Shown here in pieces: positions 1 to 5,980 of a DNA stretch of 11,692 nucleotides. The notes under the pieces were generated by a model. That model was not told where the DNA came from. It worked only from the letters and a program-made list of their open reading frames with translations, and ran no database searches. Positions within the stretch are counted from its first letter, which is position 1, and each line of letters opens with the position of its first letter. The position numbers and the translations under genes are program-made. The stretch is from positions 1 through 11,692 of the forward strand of contig JAEYOB010000254.1 of NCBI GenBank assembly GCA_023412175.1, written 5' to 3'. Source of the DNA: Pseudomonadota bacterium. GTDB lineage: Bacteria > Pseudomonadota > Alphaproteobacteria > Azospirillales > Azospirillaceae.

Positions 1-1
1 C

Positions 2-610
2 GTCGGCGCCGTGCAGGACATTGCGCGCACCATCGCGGAGATCGACACCATCTCCTCGATGATCGCCGCCGCGGTGGAGGAGCAGGCCGCCGCCACCCAG
101 GAAATCAGCCGCAACGTCAACCAGACCGCCGCCGCTGCCACCGAAGTGGCGGAGCGCATCAACGAGGTGTCCCGCGAGGCGTCGGTGACTGGCGGGCGCG
201 CCGACGAGATGCGCAGCATGGCCGGCACGCTGGTGAACGGCATCGACGAGTTGAAGGGCGTGCTGGTGCGTGTGGTCCGTACCGCCACGTCCGAAGTGGA
301 CCGCCGCCGCTTCCCGCGCCATCCGGTCGAGGCGCCGTGCGGCATCGAGGCGCCGTCCGGCCGGTTCCAGGGCACGCTGATCAACGTGTCGCGTTGCGGC
401 GCCGCCATCCGCGGCGGTTTCGGGCTGGCGCCGGGCAACCACGGCACCCTGTCCTACGACGGGCTGGGCATGCCGATGCCGTTCAGCGTCATGGCGGTGG
501 AGCACGACACGCTGCACATCGCCTTCCGCACCGAAGCCATCGACGAGGCCGACTTCAACGCCCGCTTCGACCGGCTGGAGCGTGTCCTGGGGGTCACACG
601 GGCGGCATGA
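2..610 (+). CDS. Methyl-accepting chemotaxis protein C-terminus fused to a PilZ domain (5' partial)
   Basis: The reading frame is already open at the first bases of the window, so only the C-terminal part of about 200 residues is visible. Roughly the first 75 residues are the end of a chemoreceptor cytoplasmic coiled coil. They contain the usual Ala/Glu-rich signalling helix, with AAAVEEQAAATQEISRNV and TEVAERINEV heptads. The last 100 or so residues are a PilZ domain, with the RRRFPRH arginine motif (near nucleotide 301) and the NVSRCGAAI motif (NxSxxG). Together these form the usual c-di-GMP binding signature. Azospirillum Tlp1 is a known energy-taxis receptor with this same C-terminal PilZ architecture, so this is probably a Tlp1-type receptor linking CheA signalling to c-di-GMP. 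The sensory domain and membrane segments lie outside the window, so the ligand cannot be inferred. The architecture is certain; the identity with Tlp1 itself is inference. Confidence 0.9.
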   Translation, partial: VGAVQDIARTIAEIDTISSMIAAAVEEQAAATQEISRNVNQTAAAATEVAERINEVSREASVTGGRADEMRSMAGTLVNGIDELKGVLVRVVRTATSEVDRRRFPRHPVEAPCGIEAPSGRFQGTLINVSRCGAAIRGGFGLAPGNHGTLSYDGLGMPMPFSVMAVEHDTLHIAFRTEAIDEADFNARFDRLERVLGVTRAA

Positions 611-635
611 ACCAGCGGCACGCATGCAGGAGTAT

Positions 636-665
636 GTTGCACTGCAACGACGGAAGTGGTATGAC
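636..665 (+). promoter_or_regulatory. Candidate sigma-70-type promoter with a palindrome over the -35 box
   Basis: TTGCAC (637-642) and TATGAC (660-665) are separated by 17 bases. This fits a housekeeping promoter for the small gene starting at 751. The -35 element lies inside a perfect inverted repeat, GTTGCA-C-TGCAAC (636-648), which could be an operator. The prediction is by eye only; no transcript data are available. Confidence 0.35.
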
Positions 666-750
666 CATTATCACCCGAAAGGACGATGCGGGCTGACTAA
701 AGTGCTTGCGGGATCCGGACGGGCTGACCATTGACAGTGGAATCGCCCAG

Positions 751-951
751 ATGAGCGGAAACGGCAGCCAGACGGTGCGGCACATTCACGTGACCCAGGA
801 ACTGCGCAACGGCAAGCTGGTGACGCTGGAACACACGGTGTTCGAGCGTGGCGTGGCGGAGTCCTCCGACACCAGCACGATTTTCGACCGCAACGGCTGG
901 CTGGCATGGCTGGCCCGCGAGGCTGGCGGCGAGTTCCGTCAGGCGGCGTGA
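751..951 (+). CDS. Small hypothetical protein, 66 aa
   Basis: I do not recognise this protein. From the ATG at 751 it is 66 residues, soluble and without a signal peptide or membrane segment. The first half looks like beta strands (VRHIHVTQEL, KLVTLEHTVFERG). The C-terminal half has a Trp-rich helix (NGWLAWLAREAGGEF). An in-frame TTG at 706 would add 15 residues but has no good ribosome binding site, while a GGAA about 8 bases before 751 gives moderate support to the ATG. The gene is preceded by a promoter-like pair (637-665) and followed within about 35 bases by a strong intrinsic terminator, so it is likely a single-gene transcript. This isolation and the coding-like composition support a real gene. 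Its function is unknown. Confidence 0.6.
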   Translation: MSGNGSQTVRHIHVTQELRNGKLVTLEHTVFERGVAESSDTSTIFDRNGWLAWLAREAGGEFRQAA

Positions 952-985
952 CCTCCCTCCCCCGATGGGACGGAGCCGAAAAAGA

Positions 986-1009
986 GGCGGGCCGCGGCCC
1001 GCCTTTTTT
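986..1009 (+). terminator. Intrinsic terminator after the 66-aa gene
   Basis: GGCGGGC (986-992) pairs perfectly with GCCCGCC (997-1003) around a 4-base CGCG loop, followed by six Ts (1004-1009). An A-rich stretch precedes the left arm. This is a textbook Rho-independent terminator read on the plus strand. Confidence 0.85.
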
Positions 1010-1034
1010 CGTTTCCGCGGCGCACGGGGTGTGC

Positions 1035-1063
1035 TTGAGAAAAAGCGGGAAGAAGCTTATGCC
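1035..1063 (+). promoter_or_regulatory. Candidate promoter for the 1128-1388 gene
   Basis: TTGAGA (1035-1040) is followed after 17 bases by TATGCC (1058-1063). It lies just after the preceding terminator and about 65 bases before the chosen start codon, which is where a promoter would be expected. If it is used, transcription would begin near 1070 and the in-frame ATG at 1059 could not be the start. Confidence 0.3.
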
Positions 1064-1127
1064 GCACCCAATATGGTCAGGGACGGCGGCACCGCATCCC
1101 GGCCGCCTGCAAACGGATATGGTGTTG

Positions 1128-1388
1128 ATGAAGATCGAAGGTTATTTGGGCTTCCGCGTCGGCGACGTGGTCCTGGATCTGGCGGAACTGACCGTCGGCA
1201 CGGCGACGATCAAGGAGTTCCATCTGGTGCCGTGTCAATGGTCGAACGGCCAGACGGCCATCGCCGTGATGGAGAACGGCGCCGAGCGCTATGTCATTCA
1301 GCTAAAGAAGGTCCGTCCGGTCACCGAAGGCACCGGTGAGGACAATGACGAGAGCAAGGTCGTCCACCTGCACCGCAACGTCGGCTGA
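1128..1388 (+). CDS. Small hypothetical protein, 86 aa
   Basis: I do not recognise the family. The likely protein begins MKIEGYLGFRVGDVVLDLAE and is 86 residues long. It is rich in beta-strand-like segments (FHLVPCQW, TAIAVME, RYVIQLKKVRPV), suggesting a small beta barrel, followed by an acidic then basic tail ending VVHLHRNVG. Three in-frame ATGs are possible: 1059, 1119 and 1128. I chose 1128 because a GGA sits about 10 bases upstream and the folded-looking sequence starts there. The extra residues from 1059 (PHPIWSGTAAPHPGR) look non-coding, although 1059 does have a purine-rich GGGAAGAAG upstream. The gene is isolated between a terminator and a convergent lipoprotein gene whose stop lies only 5 bases away. 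The gene is probable; its function is unknown. Confidence 0.6.
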   Translation: MKIEGYLGFRVGDVVLDLAELTVGTATIKEFHLVPCQWSNGQTAIAVMENGAERYVIQLKKVRPVTEGTGEDNDESKVVHLHRNVG

Positions 1389-1393
1389 GGGTG

Positions 1394-1825
1394 TTACGGC
1401 GCGGCGCCCATGCAGTTCTGGACGATGCTGCCGCAGTCGGAGAGGTCGGCGCCGGCCGGGTAGTTGATCCGCTGCACCACGCCGTTCTGAAGGACGAAGG
1501 TGGCCTCGCAATAGCTGCTGGAGCCGCCGAACAGCGGGAACCCGAATCCCAGTCCGACACCGACGCCGCTGCTGCTGCCGCCGCCGATGCCGATGCTCGT
1601 CGAGGGGCCGCCCGCATAGCCGGAGCCGTGGACGTAGGTGTAGTACTCGTGCCCCTCGGCCACCGCTTGGCGCGCGGGGACGCCCGCACAGGACAGGAGC
1701 TGGGACTTCGGCATGCCGACCAGCGTCGTCTGCGCCCGTTGCGCCAGTTGCGCCTTCGGCCCCTCGGCGCAGCCGGCCAGCATCAGGCCGGCCGCCACCG
1801 CCATCGCCGCGTATGCCATGCTCAT
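1394..1825 (-). CDS. Small lipoprotein, glycine-rich, with a SmpA/BamE-like motif
   Basis: The 143-residue product starts with a lipoprotein signal peptide: a short N-terminus, a hydrophobic stretch (AYAAMAVAAGLML) and a lipobox LAGC with the acylated Cys at about residue 19. Export by Sec and lipidation by Lgt are therefore expected. The segment TTLVGMPKSQLLSCAGVPARQ resembles the GMskxxvlxxxGxP motif of SmpA/BamE-like small lipoproteins, but this is only a local likeness. The middle is Gly/Ser-rich (SIGIGGGSSSGVGVGLGFGF), followed by a strand-rich part with four Cys in the C-terminal half that could form disulfides. The start at 1825 has a GGAG 5-6 bases upstream, and its ATG overlaps the stop of the upstream gene (ATGA). 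The two are therefore almost certainly co-translated. The lipoprotein call is firm; the role is unknown. Confidence 0.75.
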   Translation of the reverse strand: MSMAYAAMAVAAGLMLAGCAEGPKAQLAQRAQTTLVGMPKSQLLSCAGVPARQAVAEGHEYYTYVHGSGYAGGPSTSIGIGGGSSSGVGVGLGFGFPLFGGSSSYCEATFVLQNGVVQRINYPAGADLSDCGSIVQNCMGAAP

Positions 1826-2187
1826 GCCGTCTCCGAGCGCTGTCCGTCCTGGTTGTTGAACCCGGATGAGGGGTCCGTGTTCCCGGCGGCGCAACCGCTG
1901 CGGCCGGCCACGCCGCGTTTTCCACATCCGCCGGCACACCAGGGGTGGTGCGGCGGGCAGGGCGGGTGCTGGCCGAGATCGTTGCACATCGCGACGGCCC
2001 GGCCGGCGATGGTGTCGGCCATCGCGGCGCGTGCCGCATCGCCGTCCAGCCTCGCCTTGGCGGCCAGCTTCCAGGCAGCCTCCGCCAGTTCGCACGCCAG
2101 CCTCTGATAGTCGGGAAGATCCATCCCGCCGCACATCGTCATCGTCGTTCCATGCCCGCAGCCGCACCGATGATGGCACAGCGCCAT
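1822..2187 (-). CDS. Cys/His-rich hypothetical protein coupled to the lipoprotein gene
   Basis: The 121-residue frame ends in a TGA that shares ATGA with the start codon of the downstream lipoprotein. It carries ten Cys and several His in two clusters: an N-terminal one (CHHRCGCGHG, residues 4-13) and a C-terminal one (C68 to C99, including CPPHHPWCAGGC). Between them is a helical segment, LPDYQRLACELAEAAWKLAAKARLDGDAARAAM. Such clusters could bind zinc or another metal, but I recognise no named family. The start is uncertain. ATG 2187 has no good ribosome binding site, whereas ATG 2142 has GGAAC about 5 bases upstream and would remove the N-terminal cluster. Reality of the gene is supported mainly by the coupling and the regular helix. 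The C-terminal 20 residues look unstructured. Confidence 0.5.
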   Translation of the reverse strand: MALCHHRCGCGHGTTMTMCGGMDLPDYQRLACELAEAAWKLAAKARLDGDAARAAMADTIAGRAVAMCNDLGQHPPCPPHHPWCAGGCGKRGVAGRSGCAAGNTDPSSGFNNQDGQRSETA

Positions 2188-2320
2188 GCAAGCGGAAGTC
2201 CAACCTTTGACCGCTTTCGCAAGGCACAGTTCGCGTGCTTGGTATGACCAACCACTTCCAGGCGGACCGGATCGCCTGATAGCTGGCTGGGGCGCTTCTG
2301 CAAAAATCCAACAGTGCGGA

Positions 2321-2761
2321 TCAGTGCTGCTTGCTGGCTTCGGCCCGCTGCTTCAACGCGCCATTCATCGCCTCAAACCCTTCGCGAATGGCTTCGAACG
2401 ATGACGCAGGCATTATGTGGGGAAGCAGACCGGTGAACTGCTCCAAGTGGTAAAAGCGGATGCCGTCAGCAGCAGGCTCGATGCGGAAGATGTGTTCGCC
2501 ATCGAACAGTCCGGGGACAATCAAACGGCCCTTCCACCGCAGTTGACGCTCGGGTTCGGCCACAAGGACATGGGGACGAAATGCCATGCCCTTCTGCCCA
2601 GGCGGCGCAACGCGAATAGTCAAGCGTTCACCGGCCCTGACGATCCCCTCGATGTTCGTGATGAACGGGTTCCAGCCAGGGTACGCGGCGAAATCCGTAA
2701 GGATGCCCCACACGATAGCAGGACTGGCGTCGATCCTGATGCTGGTGTCGATCTTCTTCAT
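2321..2761 (-). CDS. SRPBCC-domain (START/polyketide cyclase-like) protein
   Basis: The protein of about 146 residues fits the SRPBCC helix-grip fold. It starts MKKIDTSIRIDASPAIVWGILTDFAAYPGWNPF, the typical N-terminal strand and helix with the tryptophan-containing YPxWNPF motif. Then come strands (RLTIRVAPPG, FRPHVLVAEP, RQLRWKGRL, GEHIFRIEP) and a long C-terminal helix ending ALKQRAEASKQH. Members bind hydrophobic ligands in a central cavity; no ligand can be named here. I chose the start at 2761 because the fold begins there. An in-frame ATG at 2812 would add 17 unlike residues and has no properly spaced ribosome binding site. The coding DNA is visibly less GC-rich than the flanking genes (about 50-60 percent in segments I counted by eye), which hints at horizontal acquisition. 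It stands alone on its transcript as far as can be seen. Confidence 0.8.
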   Translation of the reverse strand: MKKIDTSIRIDASPAIVWGILTDFAAYPGWNPFITNIEGIVRAGERLTIRVAPPGQKGMAFRPHVLVAEPERQLRWKGRLIVPGLFDGEHIFRIEPAADGIRFYHLEQFTGLLPHIMPASSFEAIREGFEAMNGALKQRAEASKQH

Positions 2762-3091
2762 GGGCCAGTTATGCCGCACCGCCGAGTTGGGCACCAGCCT
2801 GACCTTGGGCATTCCACATGAAACGGCCTAGCTGGATGTCGCTGAACGGGTTCTCCGGAAAACCATGGGTGGCGGTCATCGGGGGGCGGGGAGCGTGTCG
2901 GTCTGTCGGTCGAGTTGCTGCTCCCTCACTGTGCCGGAACTCCGCCGCCTGCCTGCCTCCTGGATCGGCCTACCGCCACCCGAACCCACAGCCATTATTG
3001 CTTGGCCCGTCTGGCGACGGCGCGACCAGCAATGAGCGTGCCAGTGCCATTGGCTGCGCCGCACTCGAACCGGTAAATCCCCGCTGCAGTA
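2762..3091. other. Intergenic stretch of about 330 bases with no firm gene
   Basis: This lies between the SRPBCC gene and the flavodoxin gene, both minus strand. It holds an imperfect 16-bp palindrome (2849-2864, GGTTCTCCGGAAAACC, with one mismatched pair). It also holds a 36-codon minus-strand reading frame (2769-2879) that stops 7 bases before the SRPBCC start but lacks a ribosome binding site. I see no tRNA, terminator or clear promoter. Composition is less GC-biased than in the flanks. Confidence 0.4.
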
Positions 3092-3556
3092 CTAGAAGAT
3101 CCCGGCCTCCAGGCCGGCGGCCATCAGGGTGCCGAGTTCCTCGCATCGGGGCGCGAATTCGTCGCGGAAGGGGCCGCGGCAGACCAGCGGCTCCTGCACG
3201 GCCCGCCAGCGCAGGCCGGTCGTGATGGTCGCCACCGCGCGCAACGTGCCGGTGCCGTCGTGGCCGGCACGGACGTACAGGGCATAGGGAAGCCCCTGCG
3301 TCCGCTCCAGGCAGGGATAATAGATGCGGTCGAAGAAATCCTTCAGCGCCCCGCTCATGTAGCCGAGGTTCTCTGGCGTGCCCAGGACGATGGCCTGCGC
3401 CGCCAGGACGTCGTCCGGCCCGGCTTCCAGCGGCGGCAGCACGCGCACCGCCACGCCCTCCACGTCGGGCGAGCGTGCGCCGCGCACCACGGCGTCCCGC
3501 AGCGCGAGCGTGTTGGCCGAGGGCGCGTGGGCGACGATCAGCAATGTCTTGGACAT
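3092..3556 (-). CDS. Flavodoxin-like / NAD(P)H-dependent FMN reductase family protein
   Basis: The 154-residue protein has the alpha/beta flavodoxin-like layout. The first strand and phosphate-binding loop are KTLLIVAHAPSANTLALRDAV, and the central strand with the second FMN-contact loop is AIVLGTPENLGYMSGALKDFFD, a hallmark of small flavoproteins of this class. A third strand and loop follow (LPYALYVRAGHDGTGTLRAVATI). Such proteins bind FMN and act as small oxidoreductases or electron carriers; the substrate is not predictable. The ATG at 3556 is chosen because the fold starts there, and a GGAG lies about 11 bases upstream. Immediately upstream are two perfect tandem copies of a 17-bp sequence (3570-3603). 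The gene follows terB on the same strand but is separated from it by a stem-loop, so it may have its own promoter in that gap. Confidence 0.8.
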   Translation of the reverse strand: MSKTLLIVAHAPSANTLALRDAVVRGARSPDVEGVAVRVLPPLEAGPDDVLAAQAIVLGTPENLGYMSGALKDFFDRIYYPCLERTQGLPYALYVRAGHDGTGTLRAVATITTGLRWRAVQEPLVCRGPFRDEFAPRCEELGTLMAAGLEAGIF

Positions 3557-3569
3557 TATGGCCGGCACT

Positions 3570-3603
3570 CCCGACCCTTGATATGGCCCGACCCTTGATA
3601 TGG
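3570..3603. repeat. Perfect 17-bp tandem duplication
   Basis: The unit CCCGACCCTTGATATGG occurs twice head to tail (3570-3586 and 3587-3603) without a mismatch. It starts 14 bases upstream of the flavodoxin-family start codon, within its leader or promoter region. Confidence 0.95.
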
Positions 3604-3619
3604 GGTGCGGCGATGGCAT

Positions 3620-3648
3620 CCGCCGCCGGAGGGTTCCCCCGGCGGCGG
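3620..3648. terminator. Strong GC stem-loop after the TerB gene (possible terminator without T-run)
   Basis: CCGCCGCCGG (3620-3629) pairs perfectly with CCGGCGGCGG (3639-3648), and GGG/CCC inside the loop can extend the helix. It lies 9 bases after the stop of the minus-strand TerB-like gene. There is no T tract on either side, so termination would be weak or Rho-assisted, or the hairpin may only protect the mRNA 3' end. Confidence 0.5.
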
Positions 3649-3657
3649 CCATACGGC

Positions 3658-4083
3658 TCAGCGGTCGAGAATGCCGCGGTCGTTCTTGGCGACGAGCGCG
3701 CGGAAGTACGGCTCCAGCGCCGCGTCGTCGAAACCGAACGCCCGTTGGAAGCGGATGATGAGATCGCGCTCGCCCTGTTCGGCCTCGCCGTCCGCCATGG
3801 CGCTGTCGATCATGTTCAGCAGGATGCACAGGCGCTGCTGCTCGCTGAGCTTTGGCGCCGCTTCCTGGAGGAACGCCTCCGGCGGCGTGCTCCGCGCGAA
3901 CTTGAAGCAGCGGTCGAGTTCCTCGCGGCTGGCGTTGCGGCCCAGGACCGACACGAGATGGCCGACCTCCTCCGGGTCGATCTCCCCGTCGGAGCCCATG
4001 CAGTAGATCAGCGAGACCACCAGCGCGCGGCGCGGCGTGATGTCCAGCGGGGCGCCGCCCTTGAACATGTCGAAAAGACCCAT
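3658..4083 (-). CDS. TerB-like (tellurite resistance TerB family) protein
   Basis: The 141-residue, largely helical protein matches the TerB/TerB-like fold. After a short leader (MGLFDMFKGG) comes the first repeat with an acidic motif SDGEIDPEEV (residues 31-40). A second comparable site, AMADGEAEQGE, lies near residue 98. These acidic DGxxx(D/E) motifs bind metal ions in characterised TerB proteins. No tellurite-resistance operon (terZACDEF) is nearby. Single TerB-like proteins of this type are common in Alphaproteobacteria and their role is unsettled, so the name should not be read as proven tellurite resistance. The start at 4083 has a good GGGGG ribosome binding site 8 bases upstream. A GC stem-loop follows the stop. 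The gene is divergent from the DUF4112 gene across about 245 bases. Confidence 0.8.
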   Translation of the reverse strand: MGLFDMFKGGAPLDITPRRALVVSLIYCMGSDGEIDPEEVGHLVSVLGRNASREELDRCFKFARSTPPEAFLQEAAPKLSEQQRLCILLNMIDSAMADGEAEQGERDLIIRFQRAFGFDDAALEPYFRALVAKNDRGILDR

Positions 4084-4316
4084 CGAAGTACCCCCTTGCG
4101 GTTTTGCCGCCGGCATTTGGGGGTGTCGCCCGGCCCGGACAAGACCCCCCGTTCCGCATTCCGTGCACGTTCCACTTTGTGCCGGCCCCTCTTGTGCCGG
4201 ACGCATGACAGGGCCATCTATGCGGGACGGCTCCGGGCCCCTCTGGCGATCCATCCTCTGCGGATCGCGATGTCGGAGCCCTTCACCTGCGTGGACGGTC
4301 TTTCCGTCCCACATCT

Positions 4317-4322
4317 GGAGGG
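4317..4322 (+). promoter_or_regulatory. Ribosome binding site that fixes a TTG start
   Basis: GGAGGG lies 5 bases before the TTG at 4328. It is the only strong Shine-Dalgarno sequence near the 5' end of the DUF4112 frame and decides the start, since upstream in-frame ATGs encode non-domain sequence. Confidence 0.7.
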
Positions 4323-4327
4323 TTCTC

Positions 4328-4798
4328 TTGACCACGACGTCCTATTTCTCCCATCAGCACCATCACACCAATCACGGCCGGACCGGCCACGGCGGGACTG
4401 GCCACGGCGAGACCGCGCGGCGCAGCGCGCGCGAGCGGCTCGAATGGCTCGCCTGGGCCATGGACAGCGCCGTGCGCGTGCCGGGCACGAACATCACGCT
4501 GGGCGCCGACGCGGTGCTCGGCCTTGTGCCCGGCGTCGGCAACCTCGCGACCACGGCTGTCTCCGGCTATCTGATCCGCGAGGCGTGGCGCCTGGGCGTT
4601 CCGCGCCGGATGCTGGCGCGCATGGTGGGCAACGTGGCGCTGGACAGCCTGATCAGCGCGATTCCCGTCGTCGGCAACCTCGCCGACGTGTTCTGGAAGG
4701 CGAACCGGAAGAACATGGCGATCCTGGCCGAGCATCTCGGCCAGGGCCGGTCGGCCGCACCACCGGTGATCGACGGCGAGTGGCGGCGCGGCCCCTGA
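4328..4798 (+). CDS. DUF4112 family protein with a His-rich N-terminus
   Basis: The 156-residue protein starts at TTG 4328 behind GGAGGG. Residues 1 to about 33 are rich in His, Gly and Thr (HQHHHTNHGRTGHGGTGHGE), encoded partly by two near-identical 15-base units, and might bind metal. The rest is a full DUF4112 domain: LAWAMDSAVRVPGTNITLG, then LGLVPGVGNLATTAVSGYLI and, after LGVPRRMLARMVGNVALDSL, a second ISAIPVVGNLADVFWKANRKN. The paired P(G/V)VGN motifs and hydrophobic helices are typical and suggest membrane association. The family has no established function. It is a single plus-strand gene, divergent from the TerB-like gene, with the next gene about 110 bases downstream. The family call is firm by pattern; the His-rich extension is unusual in my experience of the family. 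Confidence 0.85.
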   Translation: MTTTSYFSHQHHHTNHGRTGHGGTGHGETARRSARERLEWLAWAMDSAVRVPGTNITLGADAVLGLVPGVGNLATTAVSGYLIREAWRLGVPRRMLARMVGNVALDSLISAIPVVGNLADVFWKANRKNMAILAEHLGQGRSAAPPVIDGEWRRGP

Positions 4799-4906
4799 GG
4801 CCGGGCGGATCCATGTCGCATCGTTAACGCGTGACGCCGGACGGCGCCGGGCTATGCTTCGAGCGATGTCCGGTCCGTTCCCCGCCAGATCAAGGGCCTT
4901 ACCCGC

Positions 4907-5263
4907 ATGTCGCATCTGTCTCCCAGTCTCAGCAGCGTCGTCGCGACGGTGCTGGGCAGCCATCCGTCGCTCCGCCTGCTGCCGATCTCCCACTACACGC
5001 AGGACCGCGTCGCCGTCTACGCCGCGACCAACGGGCGCGCGATCGTCCACATGGCCGAGTGCCCGGACCGGCAGTCGCTTCTGGTCGCGCTGACCGCGCT
5101 GGATTATGTGAGCGTGTGCGACGTGGAGCACGACCTCCTTCAGCCCGGCCAGGAGCCGGTGTCGCTCATCGCCCCCGAACTGCGGAAGGGGCTGTTGGCC
5201 CGCTTTCACCCGATGACCGCCGGCGATGTGTTGCGGATCGTCGAAGCCGTCTGCCCGGCCTGA
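4907..5263 (+). CDS. Hypothetical protein, 118 aa
   Basis: I do not recognise this protein. It is 118 residues, without signal peptide or membrane helix. The N-terminal 25 residues (LSPSLSSVVATVLGSHPSLRLL) look helical. Then come two strand-like segments (DRVAVYAATN, GRAIVHMAE), a helix (RQSLLVALTALDYVSV) and a C-terminal helix (AGDVLRIVEAVCPA), consistent with a small alpha/beta domain. The ATG at 4907 has AAGGG about 10 bases upstream. A TATGCT (4853-4858) could be a -10 element, with only a weak GTGACG as -35. The gene is convergent with glnZ, whose terminator lies between them. Codon use matches the neighbours. I am fairly sure it is a gene; the function is unknown. Confidence 0.7.
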   Translation: MSHLSPSLSSVVATVLGSHPSLRLLPISHYTQDRVAVYAATNGRAIVHMAECPDRQSLLVALTALDYVSVCDVEHDLLQPGQEPVSLIAPELRKGLLARFHPMTAGDVLRIVEAVCPA

Positions 5264-5314
5264 CGGCGTTTCGCCCTGCGGGGGGCGGCCAGTACCCGAT
5301 AAGGGGCATCCGGC

Positions 5315-5348
5315 AAAAAAGCCCCGCAAGCCCGATCCGGGCTGCGGG
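5315..5348 (-). terminator. Intrinsic terminator of glnZ
   Basis: Read on the minus strand, CCCGCAGCCCG (5348-5338) pairs with CGGGCTTGCGGG (5334-5323), with one bulged base. A GC pair and six Ts follow (5320-5315). It lies about 95 bases after the glnZ stop and has the polarity for glnZ, not for the convergent plus-strand gene. Confidence 0.8.
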
Positions 5349-5443
5349 TGCTCGACCGGGGATGCCGGCCCGAAGCGATCCCACGGGGCCTCGTCAGCAA
5401 CGACGGAACACGGGCCCGGGGCGCTTCGGGGACCTGCCGGGGC

Positions 5444-5857
<414 letters not shown>

Positions 5858-5980
5858 TCAGGGAGGGAGCCGCGCCGAATTCAACCCTGAGCCTGTTCGT
5901 CCCGACCGCGAAAATCAACGTCTACAAGAATCATGCCGAAGGCTCCGATCAAGGGAAACCGCCTTCCGCATGCGTCAGCT

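Noticed and set aside
634..696. 20-codon frame starting at 634 (MLHCNDGSG...)
   Set aside because: Its AGGAG is only about 2 bases from the ATG, the peptide has no recognisable features, and the region fits better as a promoter and leader for the 751 gene.
1059..1388. Longer start (ATG 1059) for the 86-residue protein
   Set aside because: It has a purine-rich upstream sequence, but the added residues look non-coding and a promoter -10 candidate overlaps it. It remains possible.
3040..3085. tRNA-like TTCGAGT on the minus strand near 3070
   Set aside because: The base after the putative T-loop is G rather than the invariant C, the T-stem does not pair, and no cloverleaf can be drawn.
4135..4180. 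GGAAC motifs (minus strand) suggesting an EcfG stress promoter for the TerB gene
   Set aside because: No CGTT -10 element occurs 16-17 bases downstream of either GGAAC.
3475..4827. A 450-codon plus-strand open frame across the flavodoxin, TerB and DUF4112 genes
   Set aside because: It is antisense to or out of frame with three genes that have recognisable domains, and its translation is Arg/Ala-rich low-complexity sequence, typical of shadow frames in high-GC DNA.
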